This document shows, one piece after another, positions 53,501 to 62,133 of a stretch of DNA of 64,000 nt (its first letter is position 1; the number at the start of each line of letters is the position of its first letter). The notes under the pieces are model-generated. The model did not search any database and was not told the origin of the DNA. It saw nothing but the letters and a program-made list of their open reading frames with translations. Source of the DNA: Saccharothrix sp. HUAS TT1 (GTDB lineage Bacteria > Actinomycetota > Actinomycetes > Mycobacteriales > Pseudonocardiaceae); the NCBI RefSeq assembly GCF_040744945.1, contig NZ_CP160453.1:3906001-3970000 (forward strand), written 5' to 3'. A program made the translations under genes and the position numbers.

Positions 53501-53827
53501 GACGACGCCGCCAACCCCCGGTGGGGCACGTGGCCGAACACCGGTGAGCAGTGGGCCGAGCTGACGTGGGCCTCGGCGCGGTCGGTGCGGTCGGCGCAGG
53601 TGTACTTCTTCGACGACAACGGGGGAGTGCGCGTGCCCGCGTCGTGGAAGCTGCAGCACTGGAACGGCTCGGCGTACATCGACGTGCCGGGCGCGAGCGG
53701 TTACCCGGTCGGCGTGGACCGGTACCACGAGGTGACGTTCCCCGCCGTGAGCACGACCCGGTTGCGGGTGCTGCTGCAGAGCGGCGCGGACTCCGTGGGG
53801 TTGTTGGAGGTCAAGGCTTTCGGCTGA
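50537..53827 (+). CDS. Large secreted MGH1-like glycoside hydrolase with two C-terminal modules
   Basis: 1096 residues, signal peptide near residues 9-33. Catalytic (alpha/alpha)6 part (about 280-700) with IYYRWWLMRFNHLDVDIPGQDFQFPVSIEG, aromatic-rich, as in MGH1-like hydrolases; the GH142 family (beta-L-arabinofuranosidase) is one candidate, not proven. Two C-terminal domains follow (about 810-945 and 960-1096), the last homologous to the GH43 C-terminus. ATG 50537 overlaps the GH43 stop by 22 bp; an alternative GTG at 50555 (GTGA overlap) also fits. Confidence 0.85.
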   Translation: MAGFPGVSRRLAAVVVLGALLVPTTPASPASAAQTIGYPTFSGPSIPAPPVGYSTGSTMRAIYDAESGGADFWVDRLLARPGNDPAGPWLMTRGRGMFMHTHNPAVIGFGGNAAYWDNISSQNAYAVTVGSGALTEQVSSRWQAPSHWKGVYTGTGLRVEVAKFVTHNNVAVTNLTVTNTGSGSATVPLRVTSPYATTVSGAELTGSRQVKNNLTTIRPRLAGDGFTAASGALTRSVALGAGQSVTTKVVMGFVTDEIPESLTEYNAYRGHSPSVAFATHVREYNRWWADTIPYIDVPDPAIKKNIYYRWWLMRFNHLDVDIPGQDFQFPVSIEGVTGYNNAIALTQPMHIDDLKYLRDPVYSYGPWLSAGQSSKGGRFMDNPGDPENWSNSYTQYISEAAWRSYQVHGGQPAVAGNLAKYAEGDVKGQLATYDTNDNGVIEYDWGAMTGNDADAVSFDWRAGNLDRAETAYVWSGAMAAQQAYSLIGNTAKASEMQTLADRIRNGVVNTLWNPSRQLLEHKHVATNAHVPWKEINNYYPYSVGLMPSTDQYKQALRLFADPAEYPVFPFYTANQRDKAEAAQAGHPGSNNFSTINSTVQFRLYSSVLRNYPNQWMTAEDYKKLLYWNTWAQYVGGNTQWPDANEFWANWNAGAKTIDYRSWIHHNILGSSNWTVVEDVAGLRPRTDSRVELSPIDIGWSHFAVNNLRYRNMDLSVVWDDPADGVTRYSGVPQGYSVYLNGARAFTVDRLTRVLYNPATGEVTFPSGAGTVTYSATIGGLQAPQNVAHGSARMVDMFAKAGVDLTSTAPNLAQGAAVSASYTASGTSTGAAVDGFPTNEPLWGTSGSPNSTDWYEVDFRQQRTVDEARLHFRDDRAGNRYRAPSSYAVQYWNGSAWVAAAAQVKTPTTPRANYNRVRFTPVSTQWIRVQVTHASGFRTALTEVKLYQRGGGGEPPPANLAVAATPSASYTSPWESVAAINDGVDPTSSDDAANPRWGTWPNTGEQWAELTWASARSVRSAQVYFFDDNGGVRVPASWKLQHWNGSAYIDVPGASGYPVGVDRYHEVTFPAVSTTRLRVLLQSGADSVGLLEVKAFG

Positions 53828-53835
53828 GGCGACGA

Positions 53836-53864
53836 GGGGGGACCGGCCGGTGGCCGGTCCCCCC
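53836..53864. terminator. Bidirectional terminator between the large hydrolase and the M15-like gene
   Basis: 13-bp perfect arms (53836-53848 with 53852-53864), 3-nt loop, TTCG tail. Both genes end beside it. Confidence 0.75.
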
Positions 53865-53879
53865 TTCGCCGCGACGGTG

Positions 53880-54416
53880 TCAGCAGCCGCCGCAGTTGTA
53901 GTAGGTGACGTCCCAGTGGTTGCTCTCCAGGTAGTAGACGTTCCCGGAGGCCGAGCGCCACTTGTTGCCACCGATGGAGGTGAAGGTGCCCTTGACGTAG
54001 TTGGTGAGGCAGGTGGTGAGGCGGAAGTCCAGCTTGTAGCCGTTCCAGTGGCTGTAGGTGCCGCTGGCGTGGCCGGTCTCGGTGCCGCCGGTGATGGTCA
54101 GCGCGCAGCCGGTGGCGCGCTTGAGCGTTTCCGCGCCCTGCACCGTGGTCAGGTTGATCGAGGTGAACGACGTGCAGGTCGGGTTGTTGCGGTCGCTGCA
54201 CCCGCCGCTGGATGTCCACGAGATGCCCGCCGCGCTGAAGCGGGCGGTGGCCTGCGAGTGGGTCAGCTTGGTGACCAGCGCGGTGACCGGGGTGCCGGCC
54301 GCGGGCTGGAAGACGGTGTCCTCGACGGGGGCGGCCGAGGCCGCGGTGGCGCCGGTGATGGTGAGCAGTGCCGTGGCGGCGGCCACGACGGCGGCGCGGA
54401 ATCGACCGGTACGCAT
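53880..54416 (-). CDS. Secreted M15/hedgehog-like domain protein
   Basis: 178 residues. Signal peptide (VVAAATALLTITGATAASA). The core TGGTETGHASGTYSHWNGYKLDF carries the SHxxGxxxD pattern of DD-peptidase M15/hedgehog-fold metal sites; four to six Cys suggest disulfides. Could be a wall amidase-type enzyme or inactive binder. ATG 54416 has AAAGGA 9 nt upstream. Single gene with convergent neighbour. Confidence 0.75.
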   Translation of the reverse strand: MRTGRFRAAVVAAATALLTITGATAASAAPVEDTVFQPAAGTPVTALVTKLTHSQATARFSAAGISWTSSGGCSDRNNPTCTSFTSINLTTVQGAETLKRATGCALTITGGTETGHASGTYSHWNGYKLDFRLTTCLTNYVKGTFTSIGGNKWRSASGNVYYLESNHWDVTYYNCGGC

Positions 54417-54947
54417 GGGAACTGTCCTTTCGATGGGCAGCCCGCGTCGACCCGGTGGTGACCGGGGCGGTGGCAGGGGTGCGGCAGGGGTCGCGACGCC
54501 GAGCTTAGGTGCCGGCTTGTCACCGCACAGCGCCCAAGTGGGAGATTTTCTGACTGTACAAGCCGTGGTATGGCACCCGGTGGGCTTGTTCCGTTTGTCC
54601 GGTTCTGTCGTGGTGATTGCCGACATCCGGCAAAGAAGGAGGTTCGGGGTGGCCGGACCGGGGCGTTGTCCGGGTGGCTTGGAAGGATCATCATTATTGC
54701 AGGTCAACGCCTCGCAGGGGGTCCGCTTGGACGGGCGGTGGCGGGGACCGGGGGGTAAGGGGGATAGGGGGAAACGGGGGAGCGGTTCACGCCCGAGGGG
54801 AGCGGGGGCCGGTTGGCGCACCGGGCACGGGGAGCACCCGTGCCCTGGTGCGCTGCCCCGTGCCAGGCCGCGCGACTCCCGGAACGGGCGGCTTCCAGGC
54901 TGGTGGACACGTCGCACGACTCGTCGAGGGTGTCCCGCGCGGGCGGT
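54417..54947. other. 531-bp gap: M15-like promoter region and STAS terminator
   Basis: No coding gene is convincing. The 54417-54750 part is less GC-rich and carries the promoter of the M15-like gene. 54816-54831 and 54837-54853 form a 16-bp stem with one bulged T and a GAGCA loop, most likely the terminator of the minus-strand STAS gene ending at 54948. Runs such as GGGGGATAGGGGG at 54761-54780 are low complexity. Confidence 0.5.
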
Positions 54948-55316
54948 TCAGCCCGCGCCGGTGGCCGCGAGGGCGTGCTCCAGGGTCGGCGCCACCGTGA
55001 GCAGCCGGTCCACCTCGGTCAGCCGCAGCGGGCGCAGGACGGAGCGGTGGCTCGCCACGACGGCGAACCCCACCCCTGTCGCGGCGGCGCGGTGGTGGGC
55101 GTCGAGGAGGGCGGCGATGCCGAGCGAGCCCAGGATCGTCACCGCGGTCAGGTCGACCACCAGCGCCGGCGGCCGCAGGGCGAGCCGGCCGGCCAGCTCG
55201 GCGCGCACCAGGGCGACGCCGACGAGGTCGACCTCGCCGCTGATCCGGGTGACCGGGCGGCCGTCGACCTCGATCGTGTCGATGGCGAGACCTCCGACCT
55301 CCGGTCGACCGGTCAT
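54948..55316 (-). CDS. STAS-domain anti-sigma-factor antagonist
   Basis: 122 residues. VTRISGEVDLVGVALVRAEL, VVDLTAVTILGSLGIAALL (the loop Ser in GSLGI being the potential phosphoacceptor) and a closing helix. Typical RsbV/SpoIIAA-type antagonist that binds an anti-sigma kinase. The MEDS/GHKL protein at 22816 is of the matching class, but linkage is only by family. Divergent from terC. Confidence 0.88.
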   Translation of the reverse strand: MTGRPEVGGLAIDTIEVDGRPVTRISGEVDLVGVALVRAELAGRLALRPPALVVDLTAVTILGSLGIAALLDAHHRAAATGVGFAVVASHRSVLRPLRLTEVDRLLTVAPTLEHALAATGAG

Positions 55317-55544
55317 GGACGACGCCTCCCCGCTGGGCCGGTTTCGTGTGCCCGTGGCGTCGTCCCGGCGCGGCCCGGCGTTACGCCCCCGGCCGGGGCG
55401 GTTGCCCGTCCGGCGCGCCGGGTACCCGCCGGGCGCCGACGACAGCGGAGGTGGTGGCGTGCCCGGACCACGTGACAGCGGCGTGGCGCCCATCGGCCCG
55501 GTGGTCCCGGACCGGGTCCCGTCGACGCCGCCCGGCTGCTGACC

Positions 55545-56561
55545 GTGGCCGACATCGGGGCCCTCACCTGGGTGCTCACCATCGGCCTGGTCCTCCTGCT
55601 GCTCGCGGTGGACCTGGTGCTCGCGGTCGTGCGGCCGCACCGCGTCGGCATCCGGGAGGCGACCGCGTGGTCGGTGTTCTACGTGCTGTTCGCGGTGCTG
55701 TTCGGCGTGTGGTTCACGCTGCGGCACGGCGGTGAGGCGGGCACCGAGTACTTCGTCGGCTACCTGGTGGAGAAGAGCCTGTCGGTCGACAACCTGTTCG
55801 TGTTCGTGATCATCATGTCCACGTTCGCCGTGCCCGAGGACCACCAGCACAAGGTGCTCACGTTCGGCATCGTGCTCGCGCTGGCCCTGCGCGGGGCGTT
55901 CATCGCGGTGGGCGCGACGCTGCTGGCGCTGTTCTCGTTCGTGTTCCTGCTGTTCGGCCTGCTGCTGATCTACACGGCCGTGCAGCTGTACCGGCACCGC
56001 GACGAGGAGCCGGACGTCGAGGACAACGTCGTGGTCAGGACCGCGCGCCGGGTCCTGCCGGTCGCCGACGACTACGACGGCGGGAAGCTGTTCACCCGCG
56101 GCTCGGGCAAGGCGATGGCCACGCCGCTGTTCGTGGTGCTGCTGGCGATCGGCAGCATCGACGTGCTGTTCGCGCTGGACTCGATCCCGGCGGTCTTCGG
56201 CATCACCTCCGAGCCGTACGTGGTGTTCGTCGCCAACGCGTTCGCGCTGCTCGGCCTGCGGGCGTTGTTCTTCCTGGTCAAGGGCCTGCTGGACCGGTTG
56301 GTGTACCTGTCGCTCGGGCTGTCGGTCATCCTCGCGTTCATCGGCGTGAAGCTGATCCTGCACTGGGCGCACGAGGACGTGGACCCGAACGTGCCGGAGG
56401 TGCCGACGTTCCTCAGCCTGGGCGTGATCGTCGTGGTCCTGACCGCGGTGACGGTCGCCAGCCTGCTCAAGACCCGGCGCGACCCGTCCGCGAAGGCCCG
56501 ACCGGGCTCGCTGCGCCTCTACCGCCCCCGCGTCGACCGCCCCCGCGATCAGGGCAGGTAG
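55545..56561 (+). CDS. TerC-family membrane protein
   Basis: 338 residues with about nine membrane helices. The family blocks EKSLSVDNLFVFVII and FALDSIPAVFGIT with acidic intramembrane residues are present. TerC/Alx proteins export Mn or are tied to tellurite resistance and protein metalation at the membrane. The GTG has no strong RBS. A yybP-ykoY Mn riboswitch was sought upstream and not found. The 3' end overlaps the convergent FAD gene by 13 bp. Confidence 0.92.
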   Translation: MADIGALTWVLTIGLVLLLLAVDLVLAVVRPHRVGIREATAWSVFYVLFAVLFGVWFTLRHGGEAGTEYFVGYLVEKSLSVDNLFVFVIIMSTFAVPEDHQHKVLTFGIVLALALRGAFIAVGATLLALFSFVFLLFGLLLIYTAVQLYRHRDEEPDVEDNVVVRTARRVLPVADDYDGGKLFTRGSGKAMATPLFVVLLAIGSIDVLFALDSIPAVFGITSEPYVVFVANAFALLGLRALFFLVKGLLDRLVYLSLGLSVILAFIGVKLILHWAHEDVDPNVPEVPTFLSLGVIVVVLTAVTVASLLKTRRDPSAKARPGSLRLYRPRVDRPRDQGR

Positions 56562-57757
56562 TGGACGCCGCCGGCGGCCAGGGCACGTCGCCGGACGACG
56601 CGGTTGTGGGCCAGCGCGCCGGACAGGGCCGCGGCCGAGTCGGCGGTGCGCAACAGGCCGAGCAGGAACGAGACCGGGCTGTCGGGCAGGCGCAGCGCGG
56701 GCGTGCGGAAGCGGTCGCGCGCCAGGGGGTAGACGAGCACCACGCCGGTCCCGCCGATCGCCTCCGGGGTCAGCTCGGCGAACGTCCCGGCCAGCACCGC
56801 CTCGGCGGCGTCGTCGGGCAGCAGCACGGTGAGCCAGGGGTGCGGGCGCCCCCACGGGCCGAGCGCGCGCAGCTGCGCGACGTCGTCGGCCATCCGGTTG
56901 GCGAAGCGCCGGTACGTCGACGTGCAGACCTCGGCGGCCGACCGCCGGTCGCGCAGGCCGACCAGCAGCCGCTCGTCCGGCGGCGACCCGGTGAAGTGGG
57001 CGACGCCGTCCACCCGGAACGCCCACCGGCCCGCCCCGTCCGGCCTGGCCCGCCCCTCCAGGTGGTCGAACCGGCGTTCGCGCACGAGCACGCGCTGGTC
57101 GTGCAGGAAGTCCGCCAGGCTGTCGTACCGGAGCCGGAAGCAGCGGGCGTGGGTGGGCGCGGGCGCCAGCCGCAGCGTGGCGCGCACGATGACGCCGTGC
57201 CGGCCGCGACCCGCGCGCAGCGCGTCGAACAGCTCGCGATGCCGGGTCGGCGAGCACGTCACCCGCGTGCCGTCCGGGGTGACGGCGTCGAGTTCGAGCA
57301 CGTTGTCGGTCTGCGCGCCGAAGTGGTGGCTCGCGCCGCCGATGCCGCCGACGGACAGCGTCCCGCCCACCGACAGGTCGAGGTAGTCGGTCAGCACCGG
57401 CGGCGTCGCGCCGAGCGCCGCCGTCGCCGTCAGCACGTCCCGCCACCGCGCCCCCGCGTCCACGACGACGCGCTCCGACGTCACCTCGTGCACGGCGGCG
57501 AGCCCGCGCAGGTCCAGCACGACGCCGCCGGGCGCCTGCGCCTGCCCGCCCGTCGAGTGCCCCTCCGCCCGCGGCACGACGGCGAGCCCGCGCGCCCGGC
57601 CGAACCGGACGGCGGCCACCACGTCGTCGGCGCGGGTGGCCCGCAGCACGCCGACCGGACGGCCGCGCACGACGTGCCCGAAGTCGTCGGCGGCCCAGTC
57701 CAGCGCGTCGTCGTCGGTCACCAGCGGCAGGTCGGTCACCAGCGGGAGGTGGGGCAC
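56549..57757 (-). CDS. FAD-linked oxidoreductase (BBE/cytokinin-oxidase-like)
   Basis: 402 residues of the FAD-binding PCMH type: GLAVVPRAEGHSTGGQAQ is the FAD-contacting loop with His, VLDLRGL then the VGGTLSVGGIGGASHHFGAQ pyrophosphate-binding segment. Related to cytokinin oxidase or flavin-linked alcohol oxidases; substrate unknown. Length is somewhat short, with a reduced substrate domain. Convergent overlap with terC. Confidence 0.85.
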   Translation of the reverse strand: MPHLPLVTDLPLVTDDDALDWAADDFGHVVRGRPVGVLRATRADDVVAAVRFGRARGLAVVPRAEGHSTGGQAQAPGGVVLDLRGLAAVHEVTSERVVVDAGARWRDVLTATAALGATPPVLTDYLDLSVGGTLSVGGIGGASHHFGAQTDNVLELDAVTPDGTRVTCSPTRHRELFDALRAGRGRHGVIVRATLRLAPAPTHARCFRLRYDSLADFLHDQRVLVRERRFDHLEGRARPDGAGRWAFRVDGVAHFTGSPPDERLLVGLRDRRSAAEVCTSTYRRFANRMADDVAQLRALGPWGRPHPWLTVLLPDDAAEAVLAGTFAELTPEAIGGTGVVLVYPLARDRFRTPALRLPDSPVSFLLGLLRTADSAAALSGALAHNRVVRRRALAAGGVHYLP

Positions 57758-57845
57758 GCGCCGAGCCTGCCACCGGTCCGGCCCGCGTGCGCGGTCCCGG
57801 AGCCGAGGTTCGCCCGATCAAGGCCGCACCCGGCCGCCCCCGAGG

Positions 57846-58724
57846 TCACCGGGCGAGCAGGTCGCGCAGCGCCCCCACCACCTCGGCGGGCGACTCCTCG
57901 GCCATGAAGTGGCCGCACGTGACGGTGCGGTGCTCCAGGTCGGGCGCCCACTCCCGCCACCGGGCGGCGGCGTCGAAGCCGAGGGCCGCGCCCCAGTCCT
58001 GCTGGAGCACGGTCACCGGCATCCGCAGCCGGTTCCCGGCCTCCCGGTCGACCAGGTCGTGCTCGACGTCCACGGTGGCCGACGCCCGGTAGTCGGCGAC
58101 GATCGAGGGGACCGCCTCGCGGGACGCCCGCAGGTACTCGGCGCGGACGTCGGCCGGGATCGCGGCCGGGTCCACGGCCCAGCGGTCGAGGAAGTGGCCG
58201 AAGAACGCGTCCGCCGAGGCGCCGATCACCGCTTCGGGCAGGCCGGGCGGCTGGGCCATCAGGTAGAGGTGGAAGCCCACGGCGGCCGTGACGCCGTGCA
58301 TGACGTCCCACATGTCCAGCGTCGGCAGGACGTCCAACGAGGCCAGGTGGGTGACCGCGTCCGGGTGGTCGAGGCCGGCGCGGACGGCGACCAGCGCGCC
58401 CCGGTCGTGGCCCGCCAGCGCGAAGCGGTCGTGCCCGAGGGCGCGGGCCAGGGCGACCACGTCGGCGGCCATGGCGCGCTTGGCGTAGGCGCGGCCGTCG
58501 GCGTCGACCGGCTTGTCGCTGTCGCCGTAGCCGCGCAGGTCGGGGCAGATGACGGTGTGGTCGGCGGCCAGGTCGGCGGCGACGTGCCGCCACATCAGGT
58601 GGGTCTGCGGGAAGCCGTGCAGCAGGACGACGGGGCTGCCCGAGCCGCCGACGGCGGCGTTGAGCGCCACGCCGTCGGCGACGGTGACGCGCTGGCGGGT
58701 GAACGAGGGGATCTCCGGGGTCAT
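57846..58724 (-). CDS. Alpha/beta hydrolase, haloacetate-dehalogenase or epoxide-hydrolase-like
   Basis: 292 residues. LLHGFPQTHLMW near residue 35, PDLRGYGDSDKP, nucleophile Asp in GHDRGALVA near 107, and catalytic His in CGHFMAEE near 272. The Asp nucleophile with the HDRG context matches fluoroacetate-dehalogenase/epoxide-hydrolase relatives. No halide-specific residues can be proven. Confidence 0.85.
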   Translation of the reverse strand: MTPEIPSFTRQRVTVADGVALNAAVGGSGSPVVLLHGFPQTHLMWRHVAADLAADHTVICPDLRGYGDSDKPVDADGRAYAKRAMAADVVALARALGHDRFALAGHDRGALVAVRAGLDHPDAVTHLASLDVLPTLDMWDVMHGVTAAVGFHLYLMAQPPGLPEAVIGASADAFFGHFLDRWAVDPAAIPADVRAEYLRASREAVPSIVADYRASATVDVEHDLVDREAGNRLRMPVTVLQQDWGAALGFDAAARWREWAPDLEHRTVTCGHFMAEESPAEVVGALRDLLAR

Positions 58725-58841
58725 GGCCTGCTCCTGGTCGGCGGTGGTGTGCGACCGAGGGTGCGCGGCGCCGATCAGCGCCCGATCAGCAGCCGATCAG
58801 CGCCGGGGCGACCGGCGCGCGGGTCGGCTACGTTGGCGGCG

Positions 58842-61800
58842 ATGGTGCGTTTCGGTGTGCTGGGGCCGCTGGAGGTCGTGGACGAGCGCGGGCCGGTCGA
58901 CCTCAGGGGTGCGCGGCACCGGGCCGTGCTGGCGCGGCTGCTGGTCGCCAGGGGCCGGGTCGTGCCGGTCGAGCGGCTGGTCGACGACCTGTGGGAGGAA
59001 GCGCCGGCCAGCGCGCTCGGCGCGGTGCGGACGTTCGTCGGCGCGGTCCGCAAGGCGCTCGAACCGGACCGCCCGCCCCGGACGCCGTCCCGGCTGCTGG
59101 TGACCGTGCCGCCGGGGTACGCGCTGCGGGCCGACGAGGTGGACGCCTGGCGGTTCGAGGCGGCGGTGGCGGAAGCGGCCCGGCTGCCCGCCGGGGCGGC
59201 GCACGCGCTGCTGGACGAGGCGCTGGGCCGGTGGCGCGGTCCGGCGTTCGCGGAGTTCGCCGACCTGCCCTGGGCGCGGGCCGAGGCGGCCCGGCTGGAG
59301 GAGGCGCGGCTGCTGGCCGTGGAGCGGCGGGCCGGCGCGGCGCTGGAGGTGGGGCGGGCGGCCGAGTCGGCGCCGGACCTGCGGGCCCACGTGGCGGCGC
59401 ACCCGCTGCGGGAGGACGGCCACCGGCTGCTGGCGCTGGCGCTGTACCGGACCGGGCGGCAGGGCGAGGCGCTGGCGACGTTGCGGCAGGCGCGCGAGGT
59501 GCTGCGGGCGGAACTCGGCGTCGATCCCGGACCCGGCCTGCGGCGGCTGGAAGCGGACGTCCTCGCCCAGTCGCCGGACCTCGACGCCCCGCTGCCGGGC
59601 CTCGGGACTTCGCCACCGGGCCTCGGGACTTCGCCGCCGCCGGACCTCGCCGCCCTGCCTCCGGGCCGCGACACCCCATCGCCGCCGAGCCTCGGCACCT
59701 CACCCCTGCCAGGCCTGGACGCCCCGCCGCCCCGGCCAACCGCCGCGCACCCGTTCGTCGGCCGCGCGCGGGAGCTGGCCGAGCTGGAGCGGGCGGCCGG
59801 GTCGGCGTCGGCCGGGCGGCCCCGGCTGGCGCTGGTCTCCGGCGCCGCCGGCGCGGGCAAGACGGCACTGGTCGGCGCCCTGGCCGACCGGCTCGCGACC
59901 GCCGGGTGGACCACCGCCCTCGCCGCGTGCCCCGAACTGCCCGGCGCGCCGTCCGCCTGGCCGTGGGACCAGGTCCGCGAAGCGCTCCGCCTGCCACCCG
60001 CCCCCGAGCCGCCCCCGGACGACCCCGTCGCGGCCCGGTTCCACCGGCGCCGGGCGATCGGCGCCCAGCTGGCCACCCGCGCGCCGCTCCTGCTGGTCCT
60101 CGACGACGTGCACTGGGCCGACGAGGAAACCCTGGCCCTACTCACCTCCCTGGCCGTCGACCCGGACGCGGGCCGGCTGCTGGTCGTCGCCACCTACCGC
60201 TCGACCGAGCTGTCCGCGACCCTCACCGAAGCCCTCGGCCGGGCCGCCCGCGCCGAACCGGCCCGCGTCCACCTCGCCGGCCTGTCCGAACCCGAGGTGC
60301 GGCAGCTGGTCGAGGCCGTCACCGACCGGCGGCCGACGTCCGCCGACGCGCGCGCGATCCACGCCCGCAGCGCCGGCAACCCGTTCTTCGTCCGCGAGCT
60401 GACCCGGCTCTGGGAGACCGACCCGGCGCTGCGCACCGTCCCCGCCGGCGTCCGCGACGTCATCCGCCACCGCCTGGCGCAGCTCCCCGAACCCGCCAGG
60501 GCGCACCTGCGCCAAGCGTCCGTGCTCGGCCAGGACGTCGACCTCGACGTGCTGATCCGGCTCGTCGGCGACGAGGACGCCGTGCTGGACTCCGTCGAGT
60601 CGGCCCTGCGCGCGGGCTTCCTGGTCGAACCGGAGCCGAACCGCGCGCGGTTCGCCCACGCGCTCGTCCACGAAGCGCTGTACGAGGACATCGCCCAGGC
60701 CCGCCGCGCCCGGTGGCACGCAGCCGCCGCCGACGTCATCGAGCGCACCCGTCCCGACGACGTCGACGCGATCGCCCACCACCTCCTGAGCTCCGGCGCC
60801 CTGGCGCCACCCGCCCGCGCCGCGCACCACGCCCGCCTCGCCGCCGAACGGGCCGAACAGCGGTTCGCGCCGCACCGGGCGGCGGCGCTGTGGCGGGAGG
60901 TGCTGGCCCGGTCCGAGCACGTGGGGCCGCGCGAACGCCTCGAAGCCGTGACCGGCCTGGTGCGGGCCCTGGCCGTGACCGGCGACCTGGACCAGGCGCG
61001 GCGGCGCCGGGCGGAGGCGATCGTCGCGACCGCCGGCGACCCGGTGCTCACCGCCCGCACGATCGGGGCCTTCGACGTGCCCGCCATCTGGACCACCAAC
61101 GACGACGAGGACCTGTCCGCCGGCCTCGTCGCCGCCGCCGAGCACGCGCTCGCCGACCTGCCGCCCGACCACCCGGCCGAACGCGCCCGGCTGCTGATCA
61201 CCATCGCGATGGAGCGCCGGGCCGACGCGGGCCGGCGCGGACTGGCGGCGGCCCGGGAAGCCGAGGCGATCGCCCGCGACCTGGACGACCCGGCGCTGCT
61301 CGCGATGGCCCTCAACGGCCGGTTCCTGCAGGCGTTCCACCGGGCGGGCCTGGCGCCCGACCGGGCCCGGATCGGGGCGGAGCTGCTGGACCTCGCCCAA
61401 CGGCACGGCCTGGTGACGTTCGAGGTGCTGGGCCACCTGATCGGGGTCCAGGCCGGGGCCGCGCTGGCCGACCTGGCCGTCGCGGACCGGCACGCGGCGG
61501 CGGCCGACGCGCTCGCCGAACGCCACGACCTGCCGCTGGTCGGCGTGTTCACCGCCTGGTACGGCGCGCTGCGACTGGCCGTCACGGGACGCCGGGACGA
61601 GGCGCGGACCGCCTACCGCGCCGCCGCGACGAGGCTCGCCGGGGCCGGGATGCCCGGGGTGGAGCGGGGAATCCTGCCGCTCGCGCTGCTGAGCCTCGGC
61701 GACCGGCCCGACGTCGAGCTGCGCGACGCCGACTGGGGCCCGTACGAACCGTGGGCGCTCACCGGGGGCGACCCCGCCGGGATCCCGGACTCGCCGCACG

Positions 61801-62054
61801 ACCTGCTGCTCGAAGCCAGGACCTGCCTGCACGCCGTGGCCGCCGTCCGGGCCGGCGACCGGGCGACCGCGCAACGCCTCTACACCCGCCTGCTCCCGGC
61901 CGCCGCCGAACTGGCCGGCGCGGGCAGCGGCCTGGTCTCCTTCGGTCCCACCGCCCGCCACCTGGCCGACCTCGCCACCGCTCTGGGCAGGCACGACCGC
62001 GCCGAAGCCCACCACCGCCAGGCGCAGACCGTCCACAACAGACTGAAGCTGTGA
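58842..62054 (+). CDS. SARP-family transcriptional activator with AAA ATPase and TPR region
   Basis: 1070 residues. N-terminal OmpR-type winged helix (VRFGVLGPLEVVDERGP), the BTAD domain (about 100-245), a Pro/Gly linker with short tandem repeats (about 250-300, GLGTSPP-type), then an AAA/STAND ATPase with P-loop SGAAGAGKTAL and Walker B LLVLDDVHW, and a helical tetratricopeptide-like C-terminus. SARPs activate antibiotic clusters. No biosynthetic genes are in the window, so its target is elsewhere. ATG 58842 fits the DNA-binding start. Confidence 0.92.
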   Translation: MVRFGVLGPLEVVDERGPVDLRGARHRAVLARLLVARGRVVPVERLVDDLWEEAPASALGAVRTFVGAVRKALEPDRPPRTPSRLLVTVPPGYALRADEVDAWRFEAAVAEAARLPAGAAHALLDEALGRWRGPAFAEFADLPWARAEAARLEEARLLAVERRAGAALEVGRAAESAPDLRAHVAAHPLREDGHRLLALALYRTGRQGEALATLRQAREVLRAELGVDPGPGLRRLEADVLAQSPDLDAPLPGLGTSPPGLGTSPPPDLAALPPGRDTPSPPSLGTSPLPGLDAPPPRPTAAHPFVGRARELAELERAAGSASAGRPRLALVSGAAGAGKTALVGALADRLATAGWTTALAACPELPGAPSAWPWDQVREALRLPPAPEPPPDDPVAARFHRRRAIGAQLATRAPLLLVLDDVHWADEETLALLTSLAVDPDAGRLLVVATYRSTELSATLTEALGRAARAEPARVHLAGLSEPEVRQLVEAVTDRRPTSADARAIHARSAGNPFFVRELTRLWETDPALRTVPAGVRDVIRHRLAQLPEPARAHLRQASVLGQDVDLDVLIRLVGDEDAVLDSVESALRAGFLVEPEPNRARFAHALVHEALYEDIAQARRARWHAAAADVIERTRPDDVDAIAHHLLSSGALAPPARAAHHARLAAERAEQRFAPHRAAALWREVLARSEHVGPRERLEAVTGLVRALAVTGDLDQARRRRAEAIVATAGDPVLTARTIGAFDVPAIWTTNDDEDLSAGLVAAAEHALADLPPDHPAERARLLITIAMERRADAGRRGLAAAREAEAIARDLDDPALLAMALNGRFLQAFHRAGLAPDRARIGAELLDLAQRHGLVTFEVLGHLIGVQAGAALADLAVADRHAAAADALAERHDLPLVGVFTAWYGALRLAVTGRRDEARTAYRAAATRLAGAGMPGVERGILPLALLSLGDRPDVELRDADWGPYEPWALTGGDPAGIPDSPHDLLLEARTCLHAVAAVRAGDRATAQRLYTRLLPAAAELAGAGSGLVSFGPTARHLADLATALGRHDRAEAHHRQAQTVHNRLKL

Positions 62055-62133
62055 CCGCGATCACCCGCTCCCGCTGTCACGGGCGTCGAGCCGCAAGCGT
62101 CTTGTGGCCGACCACCGTCCAAGGGGGAACGCC

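Noticed and set aside
55317..55544. yybP-ykoY manganese riboswitch upstream of terC
   Set aside because: Conserved loop motifs were not found.
59581..59720. Tandem GLGTSPP-like DNA repeats in the SARP gene
   Set aside because: Simple coding linker between BTAD and ATPase, in frame, common in this protein class.
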